Positions 50,010 through 60,618 of a stretch of DNA of 64,000 nucleotides are shown piece after piece. The position numbers and the translations under genes are program-made. Each line of letters opens with the position of its first letter. The first letter of the stretch is position 1. Origin of the DNA: Erythroxylum novogranatense (Eukaryota > Streptophyta > Magnoliopsida > Malpighiales > Erythroxylaceae); contig CM057233.1 of assembly GCA_029891385.1 (NCBI GenBank), positions 29,990,540-30,054,539 on the forward strand, read 5' to 3'. The notes under the pieces were generated by a model. It was given only the letters and a program-made list of their open reading frames with translations, was not told where the DNA came from and searched no databases.

Positions 50010-50475
50010 CGACTCTTCTTAACAGGTAATCTAGTCACTCTCGATCCTCATTTAGAAATTAGGGCTTTCTCTAAGAGTTTTCTTCTTATCCGAGGGACTT
50101 TTTGTGAGATTCCGATGTCTCCATGGGATTTTCGATCTTCTTCCATTCAACTGTACTCAACAGGTAATCTTCTCCTTCTCTGACAACTTTTGAGATTAGG
50201 GTTTTTAAATCTCTAAAAATTTCTGCAATTCTGGAGATGAATAGGGACTCTTCGTGGGCTTGACTCTTCGATGACATTTGGAAGAGGAAGATGAGAGCTC
50301 AGTTTCTTAGCTGTACTCAACAGGTAAGAATCTCCCTCTCTATCATCTTTTTGAAATTAGGGTTTTGAATCTTTAAGCAAACTCTTCAATTCCAAAGATG
50401 GTAAGGGACTCTTCGTAGGCTTGACTCTTCAGTGACAGTCAGGAGAGGAAGATGAGTACTCAGGTAAGTTCCTTT
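50010..50475 (+). repeat. about 150-bp tandem repeat in the CACTA, resembling a gene leader
   Basis: Three diverged units start near 50016, 50151 and 50311, with a partial fourth at 50455. Each opens with a (C)TGTACTCAACAGGTAA-like border and continues CTTTTGAGATTAGGGTTTT, with GGGACTCTTCG and GAGGAAGATGAG later in the unit. The CAG|GTAA borders look like splice donors and AGGGTTTT like plant 5' leader sequence, suggesting a second captured gene piece. Source not recognised. Confidence 0.6.
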
Positions 50476-51797
50476 TCATGAACTAGTCTATTTCTTCTTC
50501 CTTTGTTCTGTTTAGTCTTGCATTATTTTGTCCCTTCTTTTGTACAAGTTCATGTATGCTTTCCCTTTCTCATTGGTCCTGCCCTATATTTCTGGATATG
50601 CATCACTTTGTTCAGAGATCCCTGCAAAAGGCCTACAGCTGGAGAGGACGTGAAGGAAGATTGCCCAAAGGATGTGACAAACATGATTAGTGATAAATTT
50701 ATTGTAACATATAATCTTTATTTAGTGACAACATTATTGTAACATATAAGTTTCATACTGGAGACGAAATATGTTAGACAATATGATCATTGATGTAAAT
50801 TTTTTTACTAATATTGCAATTCTATTGTTGAATTGATATTTTTATTTGTGATAGTAATAAACATATTAGTGACAATATTTTTCTAAGGACAATTTTTCAT
50901 TTTTATGACAAAATGATGTTGACACTTTTTTCTTAAAATATTAGTGACCAAAAAGTAACGGACACTGATAAAAAAAAAATAAGTGACAAATATTTTGTCA
51001 CTATTTTTAATTATTTTAGTGGCGATAATGTTGTCACAATAAAATGAAGTGTTGTTACGACTTTATTTGTCACTATTTTGAATTATTTGTGTCAACAAAT
51101 TTGTCATAAGTATGTAAAGTTATTGTGACCATACAATTTTGTCACGCATTCCATAAGTTTTAGTGTTGATACTTTTGTCACAATAAAATAAACTATTGTT
51201 ACGAATTAATTTGTCACTACTTTATATTATTTGTGATGATAAACTTGTCACAAACATGTAAAGTTATTGTGACTATATAGTTTTGTCACAAATTTCACAA
51301 ATTTTAGTGTTAGTATTTGTGTCACAAAAGTGTTGCATAATTGTGACCATATCTTAAATTAGTCACTATTTCATTGGTGACGGAGGTATTTGTGACGGTA
51401 GGTGACGACTTCAAAAATTGGACAATATTAATAATAGTGACTAATATTACTGCTGTTAGTGACAACTTTTACTTTCACTAAAAATACAATTTCTTGTAGT
51501 GATAGAAGTATCTGTCCATAGTTAAATACCTAAAAATGAATCATATCCTCATCATTCATACACGTACATAAATAACAAACATTAAGAAGTTAATTAACCA
51601 ACCATTCATCATAAATAGTCAAATGTAAAAACAAAGTCAACAGTTCATCAAAACAAAGCCAACATCACAATCCCAGTTTCATAGCAATGCAAATCCTAGC
51701 TTTCCTATTAAGCTACTACAAAGGCAATAGCTCCACAAAAATGGTCAGTCAGAAAGTCACAGATCACAACGTACTAATTAAGAAATAGAACATCAAG

Positions 51798-52816
51798 TTA
51801 AACATCTTCATCTAACAGGCTCCTCACATAAGCCGGTCTTTGTTCTTCATTTAGATCCCATAAAAGATTCGCAACAGGAACATTCTTAGAGAATATCCTT
51901 GCAGTCTTGACAACTTCTTCAGTGGAGAAACCCAAATTGCCAAGCTCATCACCTAGCTTAGACCCATGAAGTCCTACAATGGCATCAGCAATGATCCTAG
52001 CATTTTCTTTACCACTGTTAATGGCAATAACAAATGAGGCAACAACGTTTTCTAATACTTCGATATCCCTCATCTTCCTTTTCCCTATGTTTTGTCAAAT
52101 TTCTTCAGTGTTGGTCAAAGAGGCGACAGAACCAATGACATAGGCTGAAGTTGTTGGGGGAGGAGTGACCGACGAGGCTGTTGGATCGAATTGGGCAACA
52201 GACGCTAGTGGATCAGTTGGTCTTTCACCTTTAGTTTCATCAGTGTCAAGCTGAGCAATAGCATTTGCAGCATCCTGAGCACCTGCACCTATTGCTCTGT
52301 CTTTCCCAAAGACAAATTCAAGTCTTGGGTAAAGCGGGAAAGGCTTTCCAGGAGTATAATACTTGTTGGGGTGTCCCTGAAAAAACATCAGAATACGTCA
52401 ACATTACAAACTTCTCATTATTACGATAATTTTCTAAACAACCAATAATTAAAAAAAATTACCCTCATCCATTCATCCAACACTTGCTTGCTGTCTACCT
52501 CAACACATTGATTGGCTTCATTCCAACTAAACCCACTGTAGTTTAACATGTCAAAGGTTGTCTGATATTTGTCCTTCAACCTCTTTTGCTTATTTTTGAC
52601 ATGCCTCTTGTCAATGTCACAATCAGGAAACTTCTCAACCATCATTCGAGCAAGGAGATGGAAAGTATCAGGCTTAAATTGGTCATTATCAGCTCTGTGA
52701 CTAGCAACAACTACCTCCTCCGTGAAAGTGACAAATGCTTCTATTTCAGCCTCAGTCTAAGTTCTTGACATTGCACCTAAACCATGCAATGTCATTCCCA
52801 AACCATTCCAATCCAT
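51798..52816 (-). pseudogene. PIF/Harbinger ORF1 (Myb/SANT-like DNA-binding protein), Harbinger 2
   Basis: Exon 1 52463-52816 (ATG at 52816): FHLLARMMVEKFPDCDIDKR, KNKQKRLKDKYQTTFDMLNY and SGFSWNEANQCVEVD form the Myb/SANT-like domain (PF12776 type). Donor GTAATT at 52462; acceptor TCAG before exon 2, which starts at 52376 with GHPNKYYTPGKPFPLYPRLE and FVFGKDRAIGAG. The frame continues through a TGA at 52095-52097 into RKMRDIEVLENVVASFVIAI and DLNEEQRPAYVRSLLDEDV, ending near 51798. A second stop, TAG at 52757-52759, replaces a Trp. Otherwise nearly full length (about 310 codons). It lies downstream of the transposase on the same strand, the two-gene arrangement of PIF/Harbinger. Confidence 0.85.
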
Positions 52817-53257
52817 TTCTATAAATGATTAAGCAACATACATTGAAACTTTTATTGAAATGAAGAAGATAATATTGAATTAAAGGAAACATGTAATGAA
52901 GTTAAAATTAAAATAGAAGAGGAAGTAAGCACAATAGTTAATTGAATCAATTAAACAAACAAATTTATATGATATGATATGTTAACAAAGTTATAGAATT
53001 TAATTTATCCACTATGTAATTATATGTTGTAATTGTTGGACATTAGTTGACATTCTTCGTTAATTCAAGTGATAAGACTTATGGAGGGCTATGAAGTTAA
53101 CATGAGAATGTGGAAAAGCCATAATTCTAAAAGGAGAGGTGGAATGAATCTCAAACCATTCAAAGAATAGCTTCCTAGTTATAAACAATTTAGGAGCCAT
53201 CTTATTACAAACCCTCAATTCAATAAAAATAACATAAACTAAATGAAAGTACACAAT

Positions 53258-54495
53258 TTAATGGTTGCTTCTCCATTCCTCAACCATGTTATGAGCTAAA
53301 TCCTCTCTCCATTGACTCCATTCATTAGTTGTCACAACACGATCAACCATTTGGGGCAAAGATGCATCTTCCCCAATTGGCAGATCCTCAGCTTCAAGAG
53401 GAGTAAGCTCTGCTGGATCAGAAGTCATATGCAACCTAATAAAGTTGTGCAAAAGGCAACATGTAAGAATTATGTGAACATGAGTGCCTGCAGCATAAAA
53501 CAATGGATTTTTGAGGTTTTTCTATCTTTTTTTCAACAAACCAAATGCACGTTCAATGACATTTTTTGTAGATAAATGTCTCTTATTAAAAAACACTTCT
53601 GGGTCCCTAGGTGCCCTTTCCTCTCTTGTCCACTCTTGAATATGATATTTTGTGCCTCTAAAAGGTGCAAGAAAGTCAGGACCATTGGTATAGCCAACAT
53701 CTACTAATTAGTAATTCCCTATAAACAAATGACACTATTACTAGTGTATTTGTAATCAACCATTTCAAAAAAATAGTAAATTTATGATAATTCTTATCTT
53801 ACATACCCATTGGAACTTGAAGTCCATTACGCCTAGTAAAAACATCATGTAAAACCCTTGGATCAGATGTTGAACCCTCCCATCTAGCAAGAACATAAAC
53901 AAAGTTTAAGTTCTTATCACACACCCCTAACACATTAGTGCATATTTTCCATTTCCTACCTTTATATCTAGGTTTGTTTGGATGGGGAACTGTTATATCT
54001 ATATAGGTCCCATCTAGCGCACCAAGACAACCCTTTGAAAAAAATTCCAAGAAAAAAAGTTATAGTTTAGTAATTTAATAAAGTGTAAATAGCAAAGTTA
54101 TTGTAGTTAATTAAATATACTAACCTTAAACCATTTCCATTTACTGTCTGTGCAATCCTCTAGAATTGGTATGAGCTTGACATACAACAGATGTTGGAGA
54201 TTTAGTATAGTCTTCAGCACACTATGGAAGACTCTACTTATGGTTTCTCCAAACCTCATAAACCTAACTTGTAATACTCTATTAGATTCATTTTGTGCTA
54301 ATATTCGTAGGAAGATTAATACTTTTTCTTCAATAGGCACATGGCCAGTATTCGTCAAGCCACCGTGGACTTGAAGCATTTCACATAATCATGTAAATGC
54401 ATTTAAGTCTATCCTTAAATCCCATTGAATATTCCTATCACCCTCATTCAAAATCTTATCTATATTAGCTTGCTTACTTGGTATTGTCAACGCCC
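53258..54495 (-). pseudogene. PIF/Harbinger transposase (Harbinger 2), 5' end beyond an inserted Gypsy element
   Basis: DDE_Tnp_4 nuclease. Exon a (about 54124-54495): KILNEGDRNIQWDLRIDLNA, LQVHGGLTNTGHVPIEEKVL and FMRFGETISRVFHSVLK; donor GTTAGT. Exon b (about 53805-54030): GCLGALDGTYIDITVPHP with the first catalytic Asp, then FVYVLARWEGSTSDPRVL with the second. Exon c (53258-53715): VDVGYTNGPDFLAPFRGTKY, STKNVIERAFGLLKKR with the catalytic Glu, LLHNFIRLHM and a C-terminal MVDRVVTTNEWSQWREDLAH. The catalytic triad is intact, but in-frame stops occur near 54393, 53705 and 53523. The N-terminus is separated by the Gypsy insertion at 54501 and should resume after 60614. Confidence 0.85.
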
Positions 54496-54708
54496 TACTT
54501 GTAGGACCCCGAACCTTTCATGAGCAAGGACTTTTAACCGAGGAATTATTGGCAAGTAGTTATGTGTAAATAAGAGAGGAAATTATGAGATTGAAATGAA
54601 ATGGAAAGAGATTGATTGAATCAAAAGTTATAGGATTTGGTTAAGGGTTATGAGTTGGATAATTTTCTGAACATGGTTCAGTATTTTGTAAAATTCGGAG
54701 CTGTAGAT

Positions 54709-57362
54709 GTGGCTACTTAGAAATAAGGAATTTTGTGGTCTGATATGTTCAACATGAATTTAGTATTTGTGAATATATCAGTAATTTTGGTAATGGAATT
54801 TTTTGTGGATTGTATTTGAATTGATGTACTTATATTTGAATTGATATGGATGTGAGAATAATTGCATAAATTGACTAAATTGGAAATAGAGACTGAAATG
54901 ACAAGATTTATGGTATACAAGCAAAGTGGGATTGACAAGCCGAACTCGGAATCTATGATCTAGTGAATGGAGATTCGAATTTAGAGGGCTATGTGTCTAT
55001 GATTCTAAATTGACTAAGAAGGTATGCATGGGAAAAGGAATGAAACAAAGGTTAGTGATATAGGTAGAAGTCCCCAAGGTCATGTCGACCCTTAATATGA
55101 GTCCACATTTGATAGTGTGGATATATTGGTGAAAAAAAAGGTGATTGAGTACATATGAGATTTATTTTTGGGTGTTACATATGAGGTAATTTATGATCCC
55201 TACAGGTAGGTTATGAGATGAATCAGGGCATCGAGATAACGTATGGCATTAGTGATTATGTTGAAAAGGTAATTTCAATGGAGCAGAAGTTTTGAAGAGT
55301 AGGGTAACATTCAGAGGTTGTTGGGAATTAGTTATGATTGATGTATCAGTAGCATGTAATATCAATTGGTGAGATATTTTGATCATGTAAAGGGTGACAG
55401 AGACTGAAATTTGTTGAAATACAATGAGCGTTTGAAATCGATGGTATTGAGGTGTTGAGAATGAATAAAACAATATTGATGATGATTGATTGATAGAAAT
55501 TGCATGGACAAGATGACAGTGGCAAGGAAAGTTTCTTTTGAAGAAGGATTTCATTGAATTGAGTCGAACGGATTTGAATTAAGAATGATCAATGAAACAG
55601 CAGATCATAAATGAATATGAAATGAATTATTGGAGGTATATCCCTAGTGGAGACTCAAGCATAAGAGATAGAGTATGGACAGGAGATATGAATTAGACTG
55701 TGATGAGTGTATTAGTACCAATGCAAGAAGTTAAGTTACAAATAGTTGAAATACGCAGAGAAATCGGTATGAATGAATAGATAGTAGAATAAGTTAATGT
55801 GAAATATGAGGAAATTTAAGAATGGAGAAAATTATTTGAGAAAGGTAAGTCAATTGGAAGATTGAAAAGGATGTGAGATCATAGCACCTTATTGAGGAAT
55901 TTGTTAGTTAAGGAATTTAGAGAACTAATTATGGGCCTATGGAGTTTTGGAAATATTTATTTGAGTTATCAAACGCTTCGACAATACTATGGTATTGGAG
56001 ATTAAAGTGACCCAAGCAAATTTGATGATCTATAAAATGTATTCGAAAAGTTGAGAAGAGTAGTTTGAAATACTTGAGGAAAAATGTGTAAATCGTACGA
56101 GTAATGAAAGTAAAGAGAAATTTGAGGAATTATAACACTGATATTGATTTTATGAACTAGATTGGGAGACCTTATGGTACACAATGATGCAATATAAGAG
56201 ATTAGGATGAGATTCAATACCACATGATAAACTGATTTCGTATATATGGAGACACTTAAACTCTCTGAGATCATCAATTGATGTATGAATTGGAAATTGC
56301 TACGATAGTGATCATTTTGAAAGTGGAGACATTATTTGTACAGAACACATGTAGGATGTATATAATTATACAGATCATTAAAGTTTGAGTAATTATTGAG
56401 TTGAGAGAATTGAATATTAGACTAAGACAATAGATGGAAGTACTAAAAGATTTTGATGATACAAATGAGTTTCCCAGTAATGTTAGTGTTGTATTTGATG
56501 CATTAAGTAGAAATCTCGATAGCAGTGAAACATGAATTCCGGTATTGAGGATACTAAATTTAGTAAAATAAAGAGCATAGAATATGGAGTTAAATTTTGA
56601 GGCAAAGAAAAGTTTCAATTGTCATGGAATTGAGGATTCGTTTCATACAAAATGATTTATAAAGCCCGAATTGAGGATTCAGAAACTGAGAACGTTAGGG
56701 AGGAATTGAAAATTGATCTGTATTCCGAGTTCGAATTGGAAAATGATGCTTTGTAATCGAAATGAGAAGTATGTATACTCGATATAGATGATTGAGCAAG
56801 GAAATCTTTAGAAAAAGCACAAATGATTGCGATTGTGAGTTGTTAACAGTCTTGACTGTTGTAGAGATGCTTAAAGCCTATAGTTTTGGAGTTTATAAAA
56901 ATATAGGACCAATGTACAGTTTGATTGACTTTAAGCATAACAAACATTATCGCATTGATGTTATTAGAATATTGTATGGAGCATTATATGAAAAAATTAA
57001 ATCTTTAGTTGGAAGAATAGGGCCAAAGAGGGTCGAAGGCCAAAATCGATTGGAGATGTTATTAATAAGGGAATTGACCTGTATTGGGAATTATATGAGT
57101 ATGCTAAGAAATATAGATATAATTTGATATTGGTACTATTGCTGCAAGAAGTGGAAAATTGTGAATAATTTGAAGTATACTGAAAATGAATGACTAAATG
57201 AACGATTGGAAGATAAAGTGAGTCTTTTCACTATGACCATTTGAGAGAAATACAAGTAAGTTACTTGGGAGAATGAAGAAAACATATGATAGCATTATCT
57301 CCAATTGTTGGATTTCTCAGGTAAGAATTTCGAGGGCAAAATTCTTTTAAGAGAGGGAGAAT
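54709..57362 (+). pseudogene. pol 3' remnant of the 54501-60613 Gypsy element
   Basis: Heavily decayed plus-strand sequence. VFDALSRNL at about 56490-56520 matches the VADALSR motif at the RNase H/integrase boundary. YGALYEKIKSLVGRIGPKRV at 56975-57035 resembles the PYEALYGRRCR region at the integrase C-terminal side. An open 111-codon stretch (56792-57127) covers the latter. The 1.6 kb to the left shows only AT-rich, stop-filled sequence whose domain I cannot name. Confidence 0.5.
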
Positions 57363-60300
57363 TGTAGGACCCCGAACCTTTCTATAAGCAAGGACTTTTA
57401 ACCGAGGAATTATTGGCAAGTAGTTATGTGTAAATAAGAGAGGAAATTATGAGATTGAAATGAAATGGAAAGAGATTGATTGAATCAAAAGTTATAGGAT
57501 TTGGTTAAGGGTTATGAGTTGGATAATTTTCTGAACATGGTTCAGTATTTTGTAAAATTCAGAGCTGTAGATATCCGATTGAGTTGATTCTTGAGGGAAA
57601 ATAAAATTGAGACATGGGGATACAAATCATGTGAAGGGATCGAATTCCAATTTAGTCCCTAAGATGTTCAATTTCTGGATTGAAGTTGGGTCAATGTTCA
57701 GTCTAGGATTAGTAAGAGCTGAACGCGTATTTTGGCCATAACTCTTTCGTTTCTAATCCGCTTTGAGCATTTTTGGTGTCATATTAAAGATGAGACATAG
57801 AGGAACACTTTTCAAGAAGAAATTTTTACCAAATTATGTCATTTACCTACCCAAAATTGAGAAGCAAGATGGCAGATTTTAAGGGTTAAATGGGGGCAGT
57901 TTTGGAAGTTAACTTAATGAGTTAGAGTTTTTAGCCTAACATAGAGGGGCATTTTCGTCTTTGGCCACTCATTTAATGAGCTGGCACTATAAAAGAAGAG
58001 AATAACATGGGAAGAGAAGCAAGACACGAAATTAGAAGAAAGAAAATAAAGAGAGAGGAGAGAAGTGAGAGGCTATCGTGGAGAAGAAGGAGAAGGAGGA
58101 AGAAGAGATAGGGTTTTGGATTTTTGAGGGATTCAAGCTTGGTTTTTCATTGATTCATGAAGGAAAAAGAGGGAAGGAGAAGAGAGCTACCTTCCAAGCC
58201 AAGCAATTTTCAAAATTTAAGAAGAGAAAGGTAAGAGCTAAGTTTTGATCTTTGAGTTTTTAGTGAGTTTTTGGTTGATTTGGCTTAAGATAGATATGGG
58301 TTTGTTAATTATGAAGTTAATTTGAATGATTATGCATTGGGTTATGTTTAATTTTGGATGTTGATTTAATTAGGGTTTGTGGTTTGAATTGGAGCAAATT
58401 CAAGAACAAGAGGAAGGAAGTTATTGATTTTGGAATTTGCAAGTATAAGGTGGGTAAATTATTTATAGTTGTTGTGTGAGATGAACAAAATGCATGATGT
58501 GTGAATTGTGTGCTAAATGACTTGATAGAATTATTGTTATGTTGGTATTTCATTATGAGGTATACCATTTTGATGAAACAATTGAATTGTGCTTATGTTA
58601 TGTTATGCACTGATGGATGCTTGACTTTTGACATGATTGTTATGCCATTGATTTTGTCATGGCATTTTGTATAAAGATAATTTTGAGAGTATGATCAAAT
58701 GGAATTGAGCATGATGATGTTTGCCTTGTATGATGGCATTTTGATAAAAATGGAAAGAATGATTGAATTGAACATAAGGTGTGATTATGAGCTTTGTGTG
58801 GGCGAGAGAGGAACCGTTTCGTAGTCACGTGCACGTCGACGTAAAAGCCTTCTCCCGGCTGCCCGCTTGTGGCCCACGAGATCCGAAATGGACTCGTTTC
58901 GTTCACGATGCAAACTTCGGTTTCATCGTTTTATTCACGGAACCCTCGAGCCAATTATGTGTGCATCTGCATCTTAATGTGTCAAACTATGATGATATTT
59001 TTTAGTGATATGCTTGAATGATGAATTACATCGAATGTGTCATTTGTGATGATAGTATGAATTATGAAATGTGAATCGTATTGTGAAGGTTGAATTGAAT
59101 TGTCATTGTGATGAATATGCTTATATGAATGTTCATAAATATGTGTGACTGTGTGGCTCAACGCCAATGGCTATAAATGGTTTAGCCACTGAGCTGTGAA
59201 GCTCAACCCATTTTTTCCACTCCTCAGGTGCAGTGCGAGAAAGATTTAGCGATCCTTGCAAGGAAGTTGGACGACTTCGAGATAGATAGCCTTTGTATTA
59301 GGCTAGTTGAACCTTTGTATAACATTCCCTTGTATTTGTTTTAAGCATTTTGATGTGTAATTCGTTTGTAAAGAAAGTTGTTCGAATGTTACATTGTTTA
59401 GTTACGAGATTGCAAAATTTGGGAATTTCCTTTGTATTTTAAATATTTCATTTCAATTTTGAAACTCATGTTTTGGAAATGAATTGAGAACTTGAAAAGT
59501 TCCTTTTGTACATTGTGTTATGTTTTCAAGGTTTGAATTGATGGATTTGTATAATTTATTTGTTGAGATTGCCTATTGTTGCTTAAGTTTAGAATAGCAT
59601 GTTGGGGTTGGGAAGTTTGTGTATGAAGAGTATTTGGATGATTATGAAGTTGTTTTCCACTTGAAGGATTGAATTTGGGGTGATTATGAATGTATATGGG
59701 GTTAGGATGGAGTTTGGAAGCATTGGAGAGGCTTTAGAACGAGTTTTGGAGTGTTTTCCCCGTGTGTGTCCGTTAAACGGACATCCCAGTCCGTTTAACG
59801 GACCTTCTCGGATGGTTTTGGACACTTTGGATAGTGTGTGTCCGTTAAACGGACATGGGTGTCTTTTTAACGGACATGCTCGGGTTAGCTATAGTGTTTT
59901 GTGATTTTGACTAGTTTCGAGGCTGAATCTCGCATTAAGGTCTCTAATACGAGTTGTAGATCTCGAGGTCTTCTTTCCAATGATTTAAGAATAAAAGCAT
60001 TTGGACATCTGTAGCAAAAGTTATTGCATTCGCGCCAAGGGAGGTATAAATCAATTTAGGGTTTAAACATGGTTTATTCTTTTGGGAATAACTCCCTCAT
60101 CCGACCTCCAATTGAGGTGATTCTTGAAGCTATGGTTTCCTAAGACATGTATCTTTCTCTCCATAAAAATTTGTATCATTTGAAGTTGAATTGAGAGAGT
60201 TTGCATTAAAGTATGTAAGAGGTCAGTTAGGAGAGCATGTTGGGATTTGATCCCTTTTAGGTTATATAAGCATATCTTGAGTTGTATAACTCCGTTTGAG

Positions 60301-60613
60301 GTGATTCTTACTTTAAATTAAACAAGAGATTTAGAGCTATGATTGATATGAAGAAGTCAAATTGAAATCCCGATTTGAAGGTTTTCAAATTCTTTTTGCA
60401 AATAGGAGAATTGAGTTTAAGCTTGGTGACTGATTTGTATGAGCATCCTTGAGCAAATGGTGAGCACTTTTTGGGATGTTATGAAAAAAATAGTAATGAG
60501 TTTAAATTGATAATGTCTTTTAAGGGTTCAATGAAAGAACTGTTCGAGGTCGTATCCACGCTCAAGGTTTCATGTTTCGCAAGAGAGTTGGGTTCTGGAA
60601 ACGGGGCCCAACA
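57363..60613 (+). repeat. 3' LTR (3.25 kb) of the 54501-60613 Gypsy element
   Basis: 3251 bp. The first 210 bp nearly match the 5' remnant at 54501-54708. It includes an unusually GC-rich patch (58790-58970), a hairpin GAGCTGTGAAGCTC (59191-59204) followed by CCACTCCTCAG (59217-59227), and four GTCCGTT-A/T-AACGGAC palindromes (59768-59782, 59789-59803, 59840-59854, and an imperfect one at 59861-59875). Confidence 0.85.
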
Positions 60614-60618
60614 CTACT

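Larger units (their letters stand above)
48488..51501. mobile_element. non-autonomous CACTA (En/Spm) transposon carrying gene fragments
   Basis: Ends CACTACAAGAG (48488) and TCTTGTAGTG (51501) are inverted CACTA termini. Both subterminal regions (48500-48900 and 50690-51480) are crowded with TTTGTCAC / GTGACAA motifs in both orientations, as expected of transposase-binding arrays. The flanking triplets are ACA (48485-48487) and ATA (51502-51504), a 3-bp target duplication with one change. No transposase. The interior holds a Pumilio gene piece and a leader-like tandem repeat, so this is a Pack-type CACTA. Confidence 0.85.
48142..51519 (-). pseudogene. viroplasmin / RNase H1 N-terminal domain ORF, split by a CACTA element
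   Basis: Minus strand. The upstream piece (51502-51519, beginning MDRYF) and the downstream piece (48142-48487: FVGRQAGIF, LATEGFPNTRFKEYRTLDEA) together fit the Cauli_VI fold (PF01693) found at the N-terminus of eukaryotic RNase H1 and in many plant transposon-associated proteins. A Ser/Asn/Glu-rich linker and a C-terminal hydrophobic segment (FLLIAIGMILGIIV) follow, so it may be membrane-anchored. One in-frame TGA at 48443-48445 where a Trp is expected. A 3.0-kb CACTA element separates the pieces. It lies on the same strand as Harbinger 2 ORF1 and transposase and could be an accessory ORF of that element. Confidence 0.65.
54501..60613 (+). mobile_element. Tekay/Del-like Gypsy element with 5' deletion, inside Harbinger 2 transposase
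   Basis: 6.1 kb with a perfect 5-bp target duplication CTACT at 54496-54500 and 60614-60618. Ends TGTAGGACCCCGAACC and AACGGGGCCCAACA. Structure: 208 bp of 5' LTR (54501-54708), decayed interior (54709-57362), intact 3' LTR (57363-60613). The interior ends with AATTTCGAGGGCAAAATTCT then AGAGAGGGAGAAT, the usual purine-rich junction before the 3' LTR in this group. The primer-binding site, gag and most of pol are gone; one deletion removed everything from within the 5' LTR to the pol 3' half. Confidence 0.9.

Noticed and set aside
58780..58980. GC-rich 74-88 codon ORFs in the 57363-60613 LTR
   Set aside because: Both strands are open only because of the GC-rich patch; no domain, and the position within an LTR argues against a gene.
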